From Fervidifonticultor_A tertius (GTDB taxonomy: Bacteria > Sysuimicrobiota > Sysuimicrobiia > Sysuimicrobiales > Humicultoraceae), in NCBI GenBank assembly GCA_031459235.1, contig JAVKIY010000014.1, positions 1 through 51,492 on the forward strand: a DNA stretch of 51,492 nucleotides. Direction: 5' to 3'. This document shows, in pieces, positions 18,128-30,333 of this stretch. The translations under genes and the position numbers were made by a program. A model generated the notes under the pieces. The model saw only the letters and a program-made list of their open reading frames with translations, did no database searches and was not told the origin of the DNA. The first letter of the stretch is position 1, and each line of letters opens with the position of its first letter.

Positions 18128-19921
18128 TCATGGCCGCCTGGCGGCCAGCGCCGCCGCCGGCCGCGGGAACGCCAGGCCCGCCGCCGTCGACCGCGGTGGC
18201 TCGCCGGCCAGGGCGTAGCGTGTGTCCTCCGTGGTCCACGCCACGCGGGCGCCCCGGGGCGGCGTCAGGACCACCCCCGGCCGCAGCGCCACCAGCAGTG
18301 TGTGGCGCCCGCGGTGCATGACGATGCCGCCGTCGGTCGGGCTGGCCACGTGGAACGGCCCGCGCAGCCGCGGCCGTAGCGCCAGCAGGTCGCGGTAGAG
18401 GCGGAGCACGCCCGCGTGAGGCATCCGATCCACTTCGGCCCAGTCCAGGCGGCTGGCCGCGAACGTGGCCGGGTCCTGCGGATCCGGTACGTCCCCGCGA
18501 AACCCTTCGAAGCGCTCGAACTCGCGCCGGCGTCCCTCGCGCACCCGGGCCCCCAGGGGCTCCGCGTGGTCGGTAAAGTAGCGGAACGGCGTGGTCGCGG
18601 CCCACTCCTGACCCATGAACACCAGGGGGAGAGCGGGTGCGAACAGCAGCAGCGCGCTCGCCGCGCGGAAGGCGTCCAGGCCCACGCGCGCGGTCAGGCG
18701 GTCGCCGCGCGGCCGGTTGCCCACCTGGTCGTGGTTCTGGATGAAGTGGACAAACCGGTCGAGCGGGATGCCGGCGGGATCGGAGCCGCGCGGCCCGCCG
18801 AAGTACGCCGAGGGCCGGCCATCGAACAGCCATCCGCGCGCGATTGTGGTCGCCAGATCGCGCGTGGTGCCGGCGAAGTCGGCGAAGTAGCCGTCGCGGT
18901 CGCCGGCGAGCAGCCGGCGCAGCTCATGGTGGTAGTCGTCGCTCCAGACCGCGTCCAGCCCGTAGCCGCCGGATCGCTCCGGCCGCACCAGCGTGTCGAG
19001 GTTGCGGTGGTCCTCGGCCACGAGGAACCGGCGCGGGCCGGGCAACCGGCGCACCGCGTCGCTCAGTTCGCGGAGGAAGTGGACCGGGCTGTCGTCTGCG
19101 AGCGCGTGCGTGGCGTCCAGCCGCAGGCCGTCGGTGTGGTACTCCTCCAGCCAGTGCAGGGCGTTGTCGATAAAGAAGCGCCGGACGCCCCCGGCGTCGG
19201 GGCCGTCCAGGTTGACCGCCGGGCCCCACGCGGTACGGTGACGCGTCGAGAGGAACGCGGGCGCCACCGCCGGCGCGTAGGCGCCGTCCGGGCCGAAGTG
19301 GTTGTAGATGACGTCGAGGACGACCGCCAGCCCGAGCGCGTGCGCTTCGTCGACCAACGCGCGCAGGTCATCGGGCGCCCCGTACGCGCGGCACGGCGCG
19401 AAGAGGGCCGCGGGGTCGTACCCCCAGTTCCACCGCCCCGGGAACTCGGCGACGGGCATGAGCTCCACCGCGGTCACGCCGAGCGCGCGCAGGGACCGTA
19501 GGCGGCGCCGCGCGCCGTCGAAGGTGCCCTCGGGCGAGAACGTGCCGACGTGGAGTTCGTAGAAGACCAGGTCGCGCCGCCGGGGCGGTCTCCAGTGCGC
19601 GTCGGACCAGCGAAAGGCCGCGGGGTCGATCACCTCGGACGGGCCGTGGGGCCCCTCGGGCTGGTAGCGCGACGCGGGGTCGGGGCAGGCCGGGCCGCCG
19701 TCCACCCGGATGCGATAACGCGTGCCCGCGCGGAGTCCGGGGGCCAGCGCCTCGAACGTCCCGTCGCGCGCGGGCGCCATGGGAAGCGCGCCGCCGGGCT
19801 CGAGCACCACCTCGGCGGTCCGCGCTCCCGGCGCCCAGAGCCGGAAGCGCACGCCGCCGGGTACCGGCACCGCGCCGAGCCCGGCACGGACCGCGCGGCG
19901 GGGGCGCGCGGTGCGGCTCAC
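18128..19921 (-). CDS. treZ: Malto-oligosyltrehalose trehalohydrolase (TreZ)
   Basis: A 597-residue GH13_10 enzyme that cuts trehalose from maltooligosyl-trehalose. The N-terminal beta domain (GGVRFRLWAPGARTAEVVLE, 22-41) is followed by the barrel with FYELHVGTFSPEGTFDGA, DVIYNHFGPDG, nucleophile Asp269 in GLRLDATHAL, Glu303 in VAEDHRN and IQNHDQVGNRPRGDRL. These are specific to TreZ rather than to GlgB. The GTG start at 19921 overlaps the glgB stop (GTGA) and gives the usual family length of about 580-600; earlier codons in the frame belong to glgB sequence in another frame. Confidence 0.95.
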   Translation of the reverse strand: MSRTARPRRAVRAGLGAVPVPGGVRFRLWAPGARTAEVVLEPGGALPMAPARDGTFEALAPGLRAGTRYRIRVDGGPACPDPASRYQPEGPHGPSEVIDPAAFRWSDAHWRPPRRRDLVFYELHVGTFSPEGTFDGARRRLRSLRALGVTAVELMPVAEFPGRWNWGYDPAALFAPCRAYGAPDDLRALVDEAHALGLAVVLDVIYNHFGPDGAYAPAVAPAFLSTRHRTAWGPAVNLDGPDAGGVRRFFIDNALHWLEEYHTDGLRLDATHALADDSPVHFLRELSDAVRRLPGPRRFLVAEDHRNLDTLVRPERSGGYGLDAVWSDDYHHELRRLLAGDRDGYFADFAGTTRDLATTIARGWLFDGRPSAYFGGPRGSDPAGIPLDRFVHFIQNHDQVGNRPRGDRLTARVGLDAFRAASALLLFAPALPLVFMGQEWAATTPFRYFTDHAEPLGARVREGRRREFERFEGFRGDVPDPQDPATFAASRLDWAEVDRMPHAGVLRLYRDLLALRPRLRGPFHVASPTDGGIVMHRGRHTLLVALRPGVVLTPPRGARVAWTTEDTRYALAGEPPRSTAAGLAFPRPAAALAARRP

Positions 19922-21810
19922 CCCGGCCGCTGGAAGAACAGCGCGGCCAGCGGCGGGAGCGTTAGGGAGAGCGAGTGGTACCGGCCGTGCGCCGGGTGCG
20001 GTGACGCCTCGACGCCGCCGAGGTTGCCGCGGCCGCTGCCCCCGTAGGCGGCGGCGTCGGTGTTGAGCCGCTCGCGCCAGTAGCCGGGCGCCGGCACACC
20101 GACCAGGTAGTTGTCGCGCGGCACCGGCGTGAAGTGGCAGACCACCAGGACGTCGTCGGCCGCGGTTCGGCCGCGCCGCAGGAAGGCGATCACGCTCTGC
20201 TCGGCGTCGCCGGCGTCGACCCACTCGAACCCCCACGGCTGGCAGTCGCCCTCGTGCAGCGCGGGCAGCTCACGGTAGAGCCGGTTCAGGTCGGCCACCA
20301 GCCGCTGGACGCCCGCGTGCCGCTCGTCGTCGAGCAGGTGCCAGTCCAGGCTCCTCTCGTGGTCCCACTCGCGCCACTGGCCGAACTCGCCGCCCATGAA
20401 CAGCAGCTTCTTCCCGGGCTGCGCGTACATGGAGGCCAGCAGTAGCCGGAGGTTGGCGAACCGCTGCCAGTCGTCCCCGGGCATCCGCGCGAGCAGGGAG
20501 CCCTTGCCGTGCGTGACCTCGTCGTGCGACAGCGGCAGCACGAAGTTCTCGGTGTACTGGTAGAGCGCCCGGAACGTCAGGGCGCCGTGGTGGTACTTGC
20601 GGAAGATCGGGTCGCGGGCCATGTAGGCGAGGGTGTCGTGCATCCAGCCCATGTCCCACTTGAGGCCAAAGCCGAGCCCGCCGAGGTAAGTCGGTCGGGA
20701 GACCATGGGCCAGGCCGTGGACTCCTCCGCGATGGTCTGCGCGTCAGGGACGTGCCGGTAGACGTCCTCGTTGAGGCGCCGCAGGAACGCGATCGCCTCC
20801 AGGTTCTCCCGGCCGCCGAAGGCGTTGGGAATCCATTGACCCTCGGCGCGCGAGTAGTCCAGGTAGAGCATGGAGGCCACCGCGTCGATGCGGAGGGCGT
20901 CGGCGTGGTAGACCTGCAGCCAGAACAGCGCGCTGCTCACGAGGAAGCTGCGTACCTCGTGACGACCGTAGTTGAAGATCAGGCTGTGCCAGTCCGGGTG
21001 GACGCCCAGCCGCGGGTCGGCGTGCTCGTAGAGGTGCGTGCCGTCGAAGAAGCCCAGCGCGTGGGCGTCGGAGGGGAAGTGCGCCGGCACCCAGTCGAGG
21101 ATCACGCCGAGCCCGTGCCGGTGCAGCGTGTCGATCAGGAACATCAGGTCCTGCGGTGCGCCGTAGCGCGCCGTGGGCGCGAAGAACCCGGTGACCTGGT
21201 ACCCCCACGAGCCGTAGAACGGGTGCTCCATGATCGGCAGCAGCTCCACGTGCGTGAAGCCGAGCGCGCGGGCGTACTCGGCGAGCGGGGTCGCCAGCTC
21301 GCGGTAGGTGAGCATCCGCCCGCCTGCCTCGAGCGCGCGGCGCCACGAGCCAAGGTGCACCTCGTAAATCGCCATCGGCCGGTCCAGGCGCTGACGCGCC
21401 CCGCGCGCCGCCATCCAGTCGCCGTCACGCCACTCATACGCCAGGTCCCAGATTACCGACGACGTGCCGGGCGGTAGCTCCGAGGCGAAGGCGACCGGGT
21501 CCGCCTTGTCGGCGCGATGTCCGCCGTAGCGCGAGAGGATGTGGTACTTGTAGCGCATCCCCTGGTCGGCGCCCGGGACCCAGCCCTCCCAAACACCCGA
21601 AGAGCCCCGCGGCGTCAGTGCGTGCCGGCCGCGGCTCCAGCCGTTGAAGTCCCCCATCACCCACACGCCCTCGGCCGCAGGCGCCCACACCGCGAAGTGC
21701 GTGCCCGATACGCCGTCGGCGGTCAGGGGATGGGCACCGAGCTTCTCCCACAGCCGGACGTGCGTCCCCTCGTTGAACAGGTAGAGATCCGCGTCGCTGA
21801 GCAGCGTCAC
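19918..21810 (-). CDS. glgB: 1,4-alpha-glucan branching enzyme
   Basis: A 630-residue GH13_9 enzyme that moves alpha-1,4 chains to alpha-1,6 positions. CBM48 (about 35-110) with VWAPAAEGVWVMGDFNGW is followed by the barrel: YEVHLGSWRR, ELLPIMEHPFYGSWGYQ, LDWVPAHFPSD, nucleophile Asp309 in ALRIDAVASMLYLDY, Glu362 in TIAEESTAWP and LPLSHDEVTHGK. It lacks the extra N-terminal domain of the long E. coli type. The GTG start at 21810 is six bases past the treS-mak stop. In the GlgE route it branches the maltosyl-extended glucan; glgA and glgC are absent here. Confidence 0.97.
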   Translation of the reverse strand: MTLLSDADLYLFNEGTHVRLWEKLGAHPLTADGVSGTHFAVWAPAAEGVWVMGDFNGWSRGRHALTPRGSSGVWEGWVPGADQGMRYKYHILSRYGGHRADKADPVAFASELPPGTSSVIWDLAYEWRDGDWMAARGARQRLDRPMAIYEVHLGSWRRALEAGGRMLTYRELATPLAEYARALGFTHVELLPIMEHPFYGSWGYQVTGFFAPTARYGAPQDLMFLIDTLHRHGLGVILDWVPAHFPSDAHALGFFDGTHLYEHADPRLGVHPDWHSLIFNYGRHEVRSFLVSSALFWLQVYHADALRIDAVASMLYLDYSRAEGQWIPNAFGGRENLEAIAFLRRLNEDVYRHVPDAQTIAEESTAWPMVSRPTYLGGLGFGLKWDMGWMHDTLAYMARDPIFRKYHHGALTFRALYQYTENFVLPLSHDEVTHGKGSLLARMPGDDWQRFANLRLLLASMYAQPGKKLLFMGGEFGQWREWDHERSLDWHLLDDERHAGVQRLVADLNRLYRELPALHEGDCQPWGFEWVDAGDAEQSVIAFLRRGRTAADDVLVVCHFTPVPRDNYLVGVPAPGYWRERLNTDAAAYGGSGRGNLGGVEASPHPAHGRYHSLSLTLPPLAALFFQRPG

Positions 21811-21816
21811 GGCCGG

Positions 21817-25131
<3,315 letters not shown>

Positions 25132-25156
25132 CGGCCGCGGGGCCGGTCGGGCGTCC

Positions 25157-27154
25157 CTAGAGGTAGTACTCAAAGTCCTGCTCCCGGCGAATCCGGCGCC
25201 GGACCACAAAGACGTGCGCGGGCAGGCCGTGGGGATCGAGCTCGACGTAGTTGCGCGCCCCCGACCACAGGTACCGCGTGCCGGTCAGCAGGTCGTGCAC
25301 CTGGTAGGGCTCGTGCGGGCTCAGGCCCAGCCCCTCGAGCGGCAGCGTCACCCACCCGGCCTGGCGGTGGTGTGGATCCAGGTTGACCACGACCAGCACG
25401 ATGTTGGCGCCGTCCTCGGTCCGCTTGCTGTAGGCGATGAGCGCCTCCGTATCCACCGGGTGGAAGGCCAGCGAACGGTCGGCCTGCAGCGCCGGGTGCT
25501 CGCGTCGGATGCGGTTCAGCCGCGCGATGAGATGCCGCAGGCTGTCCGGCCGATCGAGCTCCCAGTGCCGGATCTCGTACTTCTCCGAGTGCAGGTACTC
25601 CTCGCTCCCTGGCTCGCGCGGCCGTGCCTCGCACAGCTCGAACGCCGGTCCGTAGATGCCGTAGCTCGCGCCCAGCGTGGCGGCCAGCACGAGGCGCGCG
25701 ATGAACGCCGGCCGCCCCCCGGTCTGGAGGTACTCGGTCAAGATGTCCGGCGTGTTCGGCCACAGGTTCGGCCGGAAGAACTCCGCGACCTCGGTCCGGG
25801 TCAGCTCGGTGAAGTAGCGCTCCAGCTCGTCTTTCGTGTTGCGCCATGCAAAGTAGGTGTAGGACTGCGCGAACCCGAGCTTCGCCAGGTGGTACATCAC
25901 CGCGGGCCGTGTGAACGCCTCGGAGAGGAACAGGACGTCGGGGTGCTCGGCGCGGATTTGCGCGAGCAGCCACTCCCAGAAGCGGAACGGCTTGGTGTGC
26001 GGGTTGTCCACCCGGAAGATGCGCACACCCTGCCCGATCCAGAACAGGACGACGCGCCGCAACTCCTCCCACAGCGACTGCCAGGCGTCGCCCTCGAAGT
26101 GTAGCGGGAAGATGTCCTCGTAGCGCTTCGGCGGGTTCTCGGCGTACTGCACGCGCCCGTCGGGTCGCCACCGGAACCACTCGGGATGCGCGGCGACGTA
26201 GGGGTGGTCGGGCGAGCACTGGAACGCCAGGTCGAGGGCGACCTCCAGGCCGAGCTCGCGCGCCCGTGCCACCAGCCGGCGGAAGTCTTCGAGCGTGCCG
26301 AGCTGCGGGTGGACCGCGTCATGCCCGCCCTCGGCCGCGCCGATCGCCCACGGGCTGCCCGGGGCGTCCGCTTCGGCGACGGGAGCGTTGTTGCGTCCCT
26401 TGCGGTTGGTGCGGCCGATCGGGTGGATCGGCGGCAGGTAGACCACGTCGAAGCCCATCCCGGCCACGTAGTCCAGCCGCGCCGCGCAGTCCGCGAGCGT
26501 GCCGTGCCGGCCGGGTTCGGACGCACACGAGCGAGGAAACAGCTCGTACCAGGCGGAGAACCGCGCGCGCTCGCGGTCCACCAGCACCCACAACTCGCGG
26601 TCGTAGGTGACCAGGTCGTCCCGCTCGGCGCAGCGCGCCATGGCCGCCGCCAGGTCGGCGTCGAGCGCGGCGGCGCCGGCATCGGGCCCGCCCCCCCGGT
26701 GCCGCGCCGCCGCCGACCGGAGCCGGGCCGCGTCCTCGGGGCCGGCGCGGTCCGCCGCGGTCTCCACGAGTCCGGCGCCGATGGCCAAGTCGGTGGCGAT
26801 GTCCTGCCCCGCGGCGATCCGACGCGAGAGGTCGCGCGTCCAGGTACCGAATCGGTCGATCCACGCCTGCACCGTGTAGGCGTACCGGCCCAGGGCCCGA
26901 GGGACGAAGGAGCCCTCCCACCGGTCGTTGCCCAGGGGCGCCATGGGCAGGGCGGTCCACGCCGCGTCCTCGTCGCGCCGGTAGAGCAGGGCCGCGCCGA
27001 GCACGTCGTGGCCGTCGGCGAAGGCCTCTGCCTCGACGGTGACCGGCTCGCCCACGGTGCGCTTGATCGGGAAACGGCCGCCGTCAATCTCCGGCCGGAC
27101 GCGGCCGATCACGACCCGGCTGGGCCGGGCGGCGATGTGCGCCGCGTGCGTCAC
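25157..27154 (-). CDS. glgE: Alpha-1,4-glucan:maltose-1-phosphate maltosyltransferase (GlgE)
   Basis: A GH13_3 enzyme extending alpha-glucan with maltosyl units from maltose-1-phosphate. VVIGRVRPEIDGGRFPIKRT is the family N-terminal strand. Further in are YLPPIHPIGRTNRKGRNN, DLAFQCSPDHP, nucleophile Asp383 in IFRVDNPHTKPF, acid/base Glu412 in FLSEAFTRPAVM and EIRHWELD. I chose GTG at 27154 (665 residues, near the usual 660-675). No good ribosome site is visible there; GTG codons at 27229 and 27232 are also in frame, so the start is uncertain. First gene of the five-gene glgE / treS-mak / glgB / treZ / treY operon and divergent from the zinc-ribbon protein. Confidence 0.94.
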   Translation of the reverse strand: MTHAAHIAARPSRVVIGRVRPEIDGGRFPIKRTVGEPVTVEAEAFADGHDVLGAALLYRRDEDAAWTALPMAPLGNDRWEGSFVPRALGRYAYTVQAWIDRFGTWTRDLSRRIAAGQDIATDLAIGAGLVETAADRAGPEDAARLRSAAARHRGGGPDAGAAALDADLAAAMARCAERDDLVTYDRELWVLVDRERARFSAWYELFPRSCASEPGRHGTLADCAARLDYVAGMGFDVVYLPPIHPIGRTNRKGRNNAPVAEADAPGSPWAIGAAEGGHDAVHPQLGTLEDFRRLVARARELGLEVALDLAFQCSPDHPYVAAHPEWFRWRPDGRVQYAENPPKRYEDIFPLHFEGDAWQSLWEELRRVVLFWIGQGVRIFRVDNPHTKPFRFWEWLLAQIRAEHPDVLFLSEAFTRPAVMYHLAKLGFAQSYTYFAWRNTKDELERYFTELTRTEVAEFFRPNLWPNTPDILTEYLQTGGRPAFIARLVLAATLGASYGIYGPAFELCEARPREPGSEEYLHSEKYEIRHWELDRPDSLRHLIARLNRIRREHPALQADRSLAFHPVDTEALIAYSKRTEDGANIVLVVVNLDPHHRQAGWVTLPLEGLGLSPHEPYQVHDLLTGTRYLWSGARNYVELDPHGLPAHVFVVRRRIRREQDFEYYL

Positions 27155-27336
27155 GCGCGTGGCGGCAGCGATGTCGGCACCCCCTCGTGGTCGAGAAGCA
27201 CGACGGCCCGGAGCGGGCCCCCGGGCCACCACTACGTTCGGCCCAGCCGCAAGGTTTCCTACCGGGACCGCCGCGCTTGCGCGAGGACGCGCGTACCGTC
27301 ATCCTGAGGGCAGAGACCCGCGGTGGAGGTGAGGCG

Positions 27337-27852
27337 ATGCGCTGCGCCCGGCATCCCGGTGCCGAGACGCTGCTGACGTGCGTGACCTGCGGGACCCCGA
27401 TCTGCCCGGACTGCATGGTGGAGACCCCCGTGGGCATGAAGTGCCCTGACTGCGGTCGCGCGCCCCTGCCCGCGGTCTATCGCGTCGGCCCGGCGCCGCT
27501 GGCCGTCGCGATGGCGGCGAGCCTCGCGCTGGGTACCGCGGCAGGCGCCGTGGCCCTGACCGTGCGGCCGGGGATCGGGCTGCTCCTGATCCTGCTGGCG
27601 CTTCCCGCCGGCGCCCTGGTGGGCGCGGCCGCGGGCCGCGCGGCCGGCGGCAAGCGCGGGCCGGCGCTCGCCCTGGCCGCGGCCGCCTCGTGCGCGGTGG
27701 GCTTCCTGTTCGGCGCGCCCCAGGCCGCGACGCTCGCGATCGCCGGAGCGCCGCTCGTCTGGACCGAGGCGCTCGTGGTGGTCCTGCGCCGTCCGATCTA
27801 CCTGCTCTTCGCCGCCCTGACCGTCGTCACCGCGTACTGGCGCATTCACTGA
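27337..27852 (+). CDS. Small membrane protein with N-terminal B-box-like zinc finger
   Basis: A 171-residue protein. Residues 1-40 hold paired metal ligands: CxxH (3-6), CxxC (15-18), CxxC (23-26) and CxxC (36-39), with MKCPDCGR closing the motif. Three or four hydrophobic helices fill about residues 53-165. Such B-box-type zinc-finger membrane proteins are common next to rhomboid proteases or as stand-alone proteins of unknown function. The ATG at 27337 has a strong GGAGGTGA just upstream, which fixes the start against the earlier in-frame start. It diverges from glgE and converges on the GH63 gene; no link to sugar metabolism can be seen in the protein itself. Confidence 0.85.
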   Translation: MRCARHPGAETLLTCVTCGTPICPDCMVETPVGMKCPDCGRAPLPAVYRVGPAPLAVAMAASLALGTAAGAVALTVRPGIGLLLILLALPAGALVGAAAGRAAGGKRGPALALAAAASCAVGFLFGAPQAATLAIAGAPLVWTEALVVVLRRPIYLLFAALTVVTAYWRIH

Positions 27853-27941
27853 GGCGCCCCGGTGCACGCCGCGCTCGGCGGGGTAGGTACCGGTGGGCAC
27901 GACGCCCGACCTCCTGTTCGGCTCCTCGAGAAGATAGCCCT

Positions 27942-29228
27942 CTAGGCCCCGGCGACGGGCCGACGCACCAGGTCGATGGCAAGCGCCGCGGGCCAGGAGA
28001 AGTCCGGACCGCCCAGGCCCGCGTCGGTATAGGGGTCGTAGTACTCGTGCAGCCCGGCGCGCCGCACCAGCGCCAGCGTCTCCTCGGCCAGCGAGGCGGC
28101 CTCGTCCCGCAGCCCCAGCGCCTCCAGCCCGCGCACGATGAGCCAGTTCACATGAACCCAGACCGGACCGCGCCAGTAGCGGTGCGGGTCGAACGCGGGC
28201 TGGTCGGGCGGGACGGACGGCACCATCCGGCAGCCCCGGCACCGCTGGCGGTACCGCGCCATCATGGCCGCGGCCTGGTCCGCCGAGACGAGTCCCCCGT
28301 AGATGGCGATGAGGCCCGCGACCGTGTCCACCGGGATCTGCGTGCCGCCGCGGACGTCCACGTCGCGGAACAGCAGGCTTGGCGCGTGCCACAGCGTCGC
28401 GTGGTAGGCCGCGCGGAAGGCATCGAGGTCGGCGTCGGAGACCGCGGGCGGCCGGTCCAGCGCGGCCGCGATGCGGTTGAGGTCGAGCGCGGACCGGAAC
28501 CAGGCGGCGTTGAACAGCGCATCGTAGACCAGGAACGGCGCCTGCGCCAGCCGCGACCCCACCCGGTAGTCCGCGGCGATCCACTCGACCAGGTGCATGT
28601 AGAGGTCGTAGTCCGCCTGCGTCGGCCGATGGGCCGCGGCGACGATCGTATTGTCCACCCGCCGGTAGGGTCGCGAGGGGCGGAGCCCCCCCCGGACCGC
28701 GAAGTCCCACCGCGGGCTGTTGTCGAGACCGCTCTCCCAGGGGTGGATGATCGCGACGAGCGGTGAACCGCCGACCGTCCGGTGACGCGCGAAGTAAAGG
28801 AGCGCCTCCCGCACCGGATCGTAGACGCGCGCCCACCACGTCAGGCGCGTGCTCGCGTCGGGCTGGAGCAGGCCGACCGTGTGGACCGCGGCACCCAGCA
28901 CAGGCGGCTGCGAGATGCCGCTGGTCCGGACGCCCTTGCGCCGCACGGGCACGTCCGGCCACCACTCCGGCCCCGGATGGTAGTCGGTCACGGTCGGGTT
29001 GTAGCGGATGTGCGGGAGCATGCCGTCGGTCCACTGGGCCTCGAGCAACGACTCGATCTCGCGCGCCGCGCGCGGCCAGTCGAGGTGCGCCCAGCCGATC
29101 GCCACCAGCGCGGAGTCCCAGTTCCACTGGTGCGGGTAGAGGCGCGGGCTCGGCTTCGTGTAGTCGCCCAGGTCGTTGCCGCGCAGGACCCCCTCCGCCG
29201 CCGCGAGCAAGGGGTCGTCGCCGGCCAC
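27942..29228 (-). CDS. GH63-like glycoside hydrolase, mannosylglycerate/glucosylglycerate hydrolase type
   Basis: A 428-residue (alpha/alpha)6-barrel protein without signal peptide. It shows YTKPSPRLYPHQWNWDSAL near the N-terminus, GMLPHIRYNP, ISQPPVLGAAV, HPWESGLDNSPRWD and a C-terminal RYWRGPVWVHVNWLI followed by EYYDPYTDAG. These are the signatures of the short bacterial GH63-like enzymes that hydrolyse mannosylglycerate or glucosylglycerate, compatible solutes of thermophiles and actinobacteria. The GTG start at 29228 is three bases past the ATPase stop, so it is in the ABC-importer operon. The exact substrate is inferred only. No synthase for these solutes is visible in the window. Confidence 0.82.
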   Translation of the reverse strand: MAGDDPLLAAAEGVLRGNDLGDYTKPSPRLYPHQWNWDSALVAIGWAHLDWPRAAREIESLLEAQWTDGMLPHIRYNPTVTDYHPGPEWWPDVPVRRKGVRTSGISQPPVLGAAVHTVGLLQPDASTRLTWWARVYDPVREALLYFARHRTVGGSPLVAIIHPWESGLDNSPRWDFAVRGGLRPSRPYRRVDNTIVAAAHRPTQADYDLYMHLVEWIAADYRVGSRLAQAPFLVYDALFNAAWFRSALDLNRIAAALDRPPAVSDADLDAFRAAYHATLWHAPSLLFRDVDVRGGTQIPVDTVAGLIAIYGGLVSADQAAAMMARYRQRCRGCRMVPSVPPDQPAFDPHRYWRGPVWVHVNWLIVRGLEALGLRDEAASLAEETLALVRRAGLHEYYDPYTDAGLGGPDFSWPAALAIDLVRRPVAGA

Positions 29229-29231
29229 GGC

Positions 29232-30311
29232 TCAGCCGGCGAGCGCGTCGCCGGTGCGCGCGTCCATCAGCCGGATGCGCGCCGCATCGAACCGCAGCCA
29301 GACCTCGGCGCCCGGCTCCGCGTGGAACTCGACGGGGGTCGTTACCTTCAGCGTCTCGGCGCCGGCGCGCACGGTCAGCAGCGCCTGCGGGCCGAGTGGC
29401 TCCAGCACCACCACGCGGGCGCGCACGCCGTCCGGGGAGGGCGCGGGCTGCACGGCGATGTGCTCCGGCCGGATGCCGACCACGACCTCGCCGCCGTCGG
29501 CGGCCTGCGGGGCGCGGGGGAGCGGGATGCGCGCACCCCCCACCTCGACCGCGGCGCCCGCGCCGTCGCGGCGCAGCGTGGCGTCGAGGAAGTTCATCGG
29601 CGGGCTTCCGATGAAGCCGCCCACGAACCGGTTCGCCGGCGCGTCGTAGACCCGACCCGGCGTGTCGCACTGGACGACCTGCCCGCCGCGGATCACCGCG
29701 ATGCGCTGGCCCAGGCTCAGGGCTTCCACTTGGTCGTGGGTCACGTAGACGGTGGTGGAGCGCACTTCCTCGTGCAACCGCTTCAGCTCCGCGCGCATCT
29801 GCAGGCGCAGCAGCGCGTCCAGGTTGGACAGCGGCTCGTCCATGAGCAGCACCTCGGGCTGCATGACGATGGCGCGCGCGACCGCGACCCGCTGGCGCTG
29901 GCCGCCCGAGAGCTGCGCCGGGTAGCGGTCCAGGAGCTGGTCGATCTGGAGGAGCGCCGCGCCGTCCTCCACCCGGCGCCGGACCTTGTCTGGGGGGACG
30001 CCGCGCATCCGCAGGCCGAACGCGATGTTGTCCCGGACGGTCATGTGCGGGAAGACCGCGTAGCTCTGGAACACCATCGCGATCCCGCGCGTCGCCGGCG
30101 GCGCGTCGGTGACGTCGCGGTCGCCGATGAACACGCGGCCGCCGTCGGGGCGCTCCAGCCCGGCCAGGCACCGCAGCATCGTGGTCTTCCCGCAGCCGCT
30201 GGGGCCCAGCAACACCATGAACTCGCCGTCGGCGATCTCGAGCGAGACGTCAGCGACCGCGACGACCTTCCCGAAGACCTTGCGCAGCCGCTCCATCCTG
30301 ATGCTCGCCAT
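29232..30311 (-). CDS. ABC transporter ATPase, MalK/UgpC type
   Basis: A 359-residue ATPase with Walker A GPSGCGKTT (36-44), Q-loop VFQSYAVFPHMTV, signature LSGGQRQRVAVARA, Walker B VLLMDEPLSNLD and H-loop YVTHDQVEA. A C-terminal OB/TOBE regulatory domain (about 240-355, VGIRPEHI) assigns it to the MalK/UgpC/MsiK branch, which energises sugar-type (CUT1) importers and is sometimes shared between several importers. It follows two permease genes with a 22-bp gap. Because the second importer at 45-49 kb has no ATPase of its own in this window, this one could serve both. Confidence 0.95.
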   Translation of the reverse strand: MASIRMERLRKVFGKVVAVADVSLEIADGEFMVLLGPSGCGKTTMLRCLAGLERPDGGRVFIGDRDVTDAPPATRGIAMVFQSYAVFPHMTVRDNIAFGLRMRGVPPDKVRRRVEDGAALLQIDQLLDRYPAQLSGGQRQRVAVARAIVMQPEVLLMDEPLSNLDALLRLQMRAELKRLHEEVRSTTVYVTHDQVEALSLGQRIAVIRGGQVVQCDTPGRVYDAPANRFVGGFIGSPPMNFLDATLRRDGAGAAVEVGGARIPLPRAPQAADGGEVVVGIRPEHIAVQPAPSPDGVRARVVVLEPLGPQALLTVRAGAETLKVTTPVEFHAEPGAEVWLRFDAARIRLMDARTGDALAG

Positions 30312-30333
30312 CGTCGGGCCTCCGCGGGCGTGG

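Noticed and set aside
27154..27200. Non-standard ATC start for glgE behind a GAGGGGGTG ribosome site
   Set aside because: ATC starts are very rare and GTG codons are available in frame (27154, 27229, 27232); spacing alone is not enough evidence.
27853..27941. Terminator between the convergent zinc-finger and GH63 genes
   Set aside because: Short GC-rich complementary pieces exist, but no stable stem followed by a T run could be drawn in either direction.
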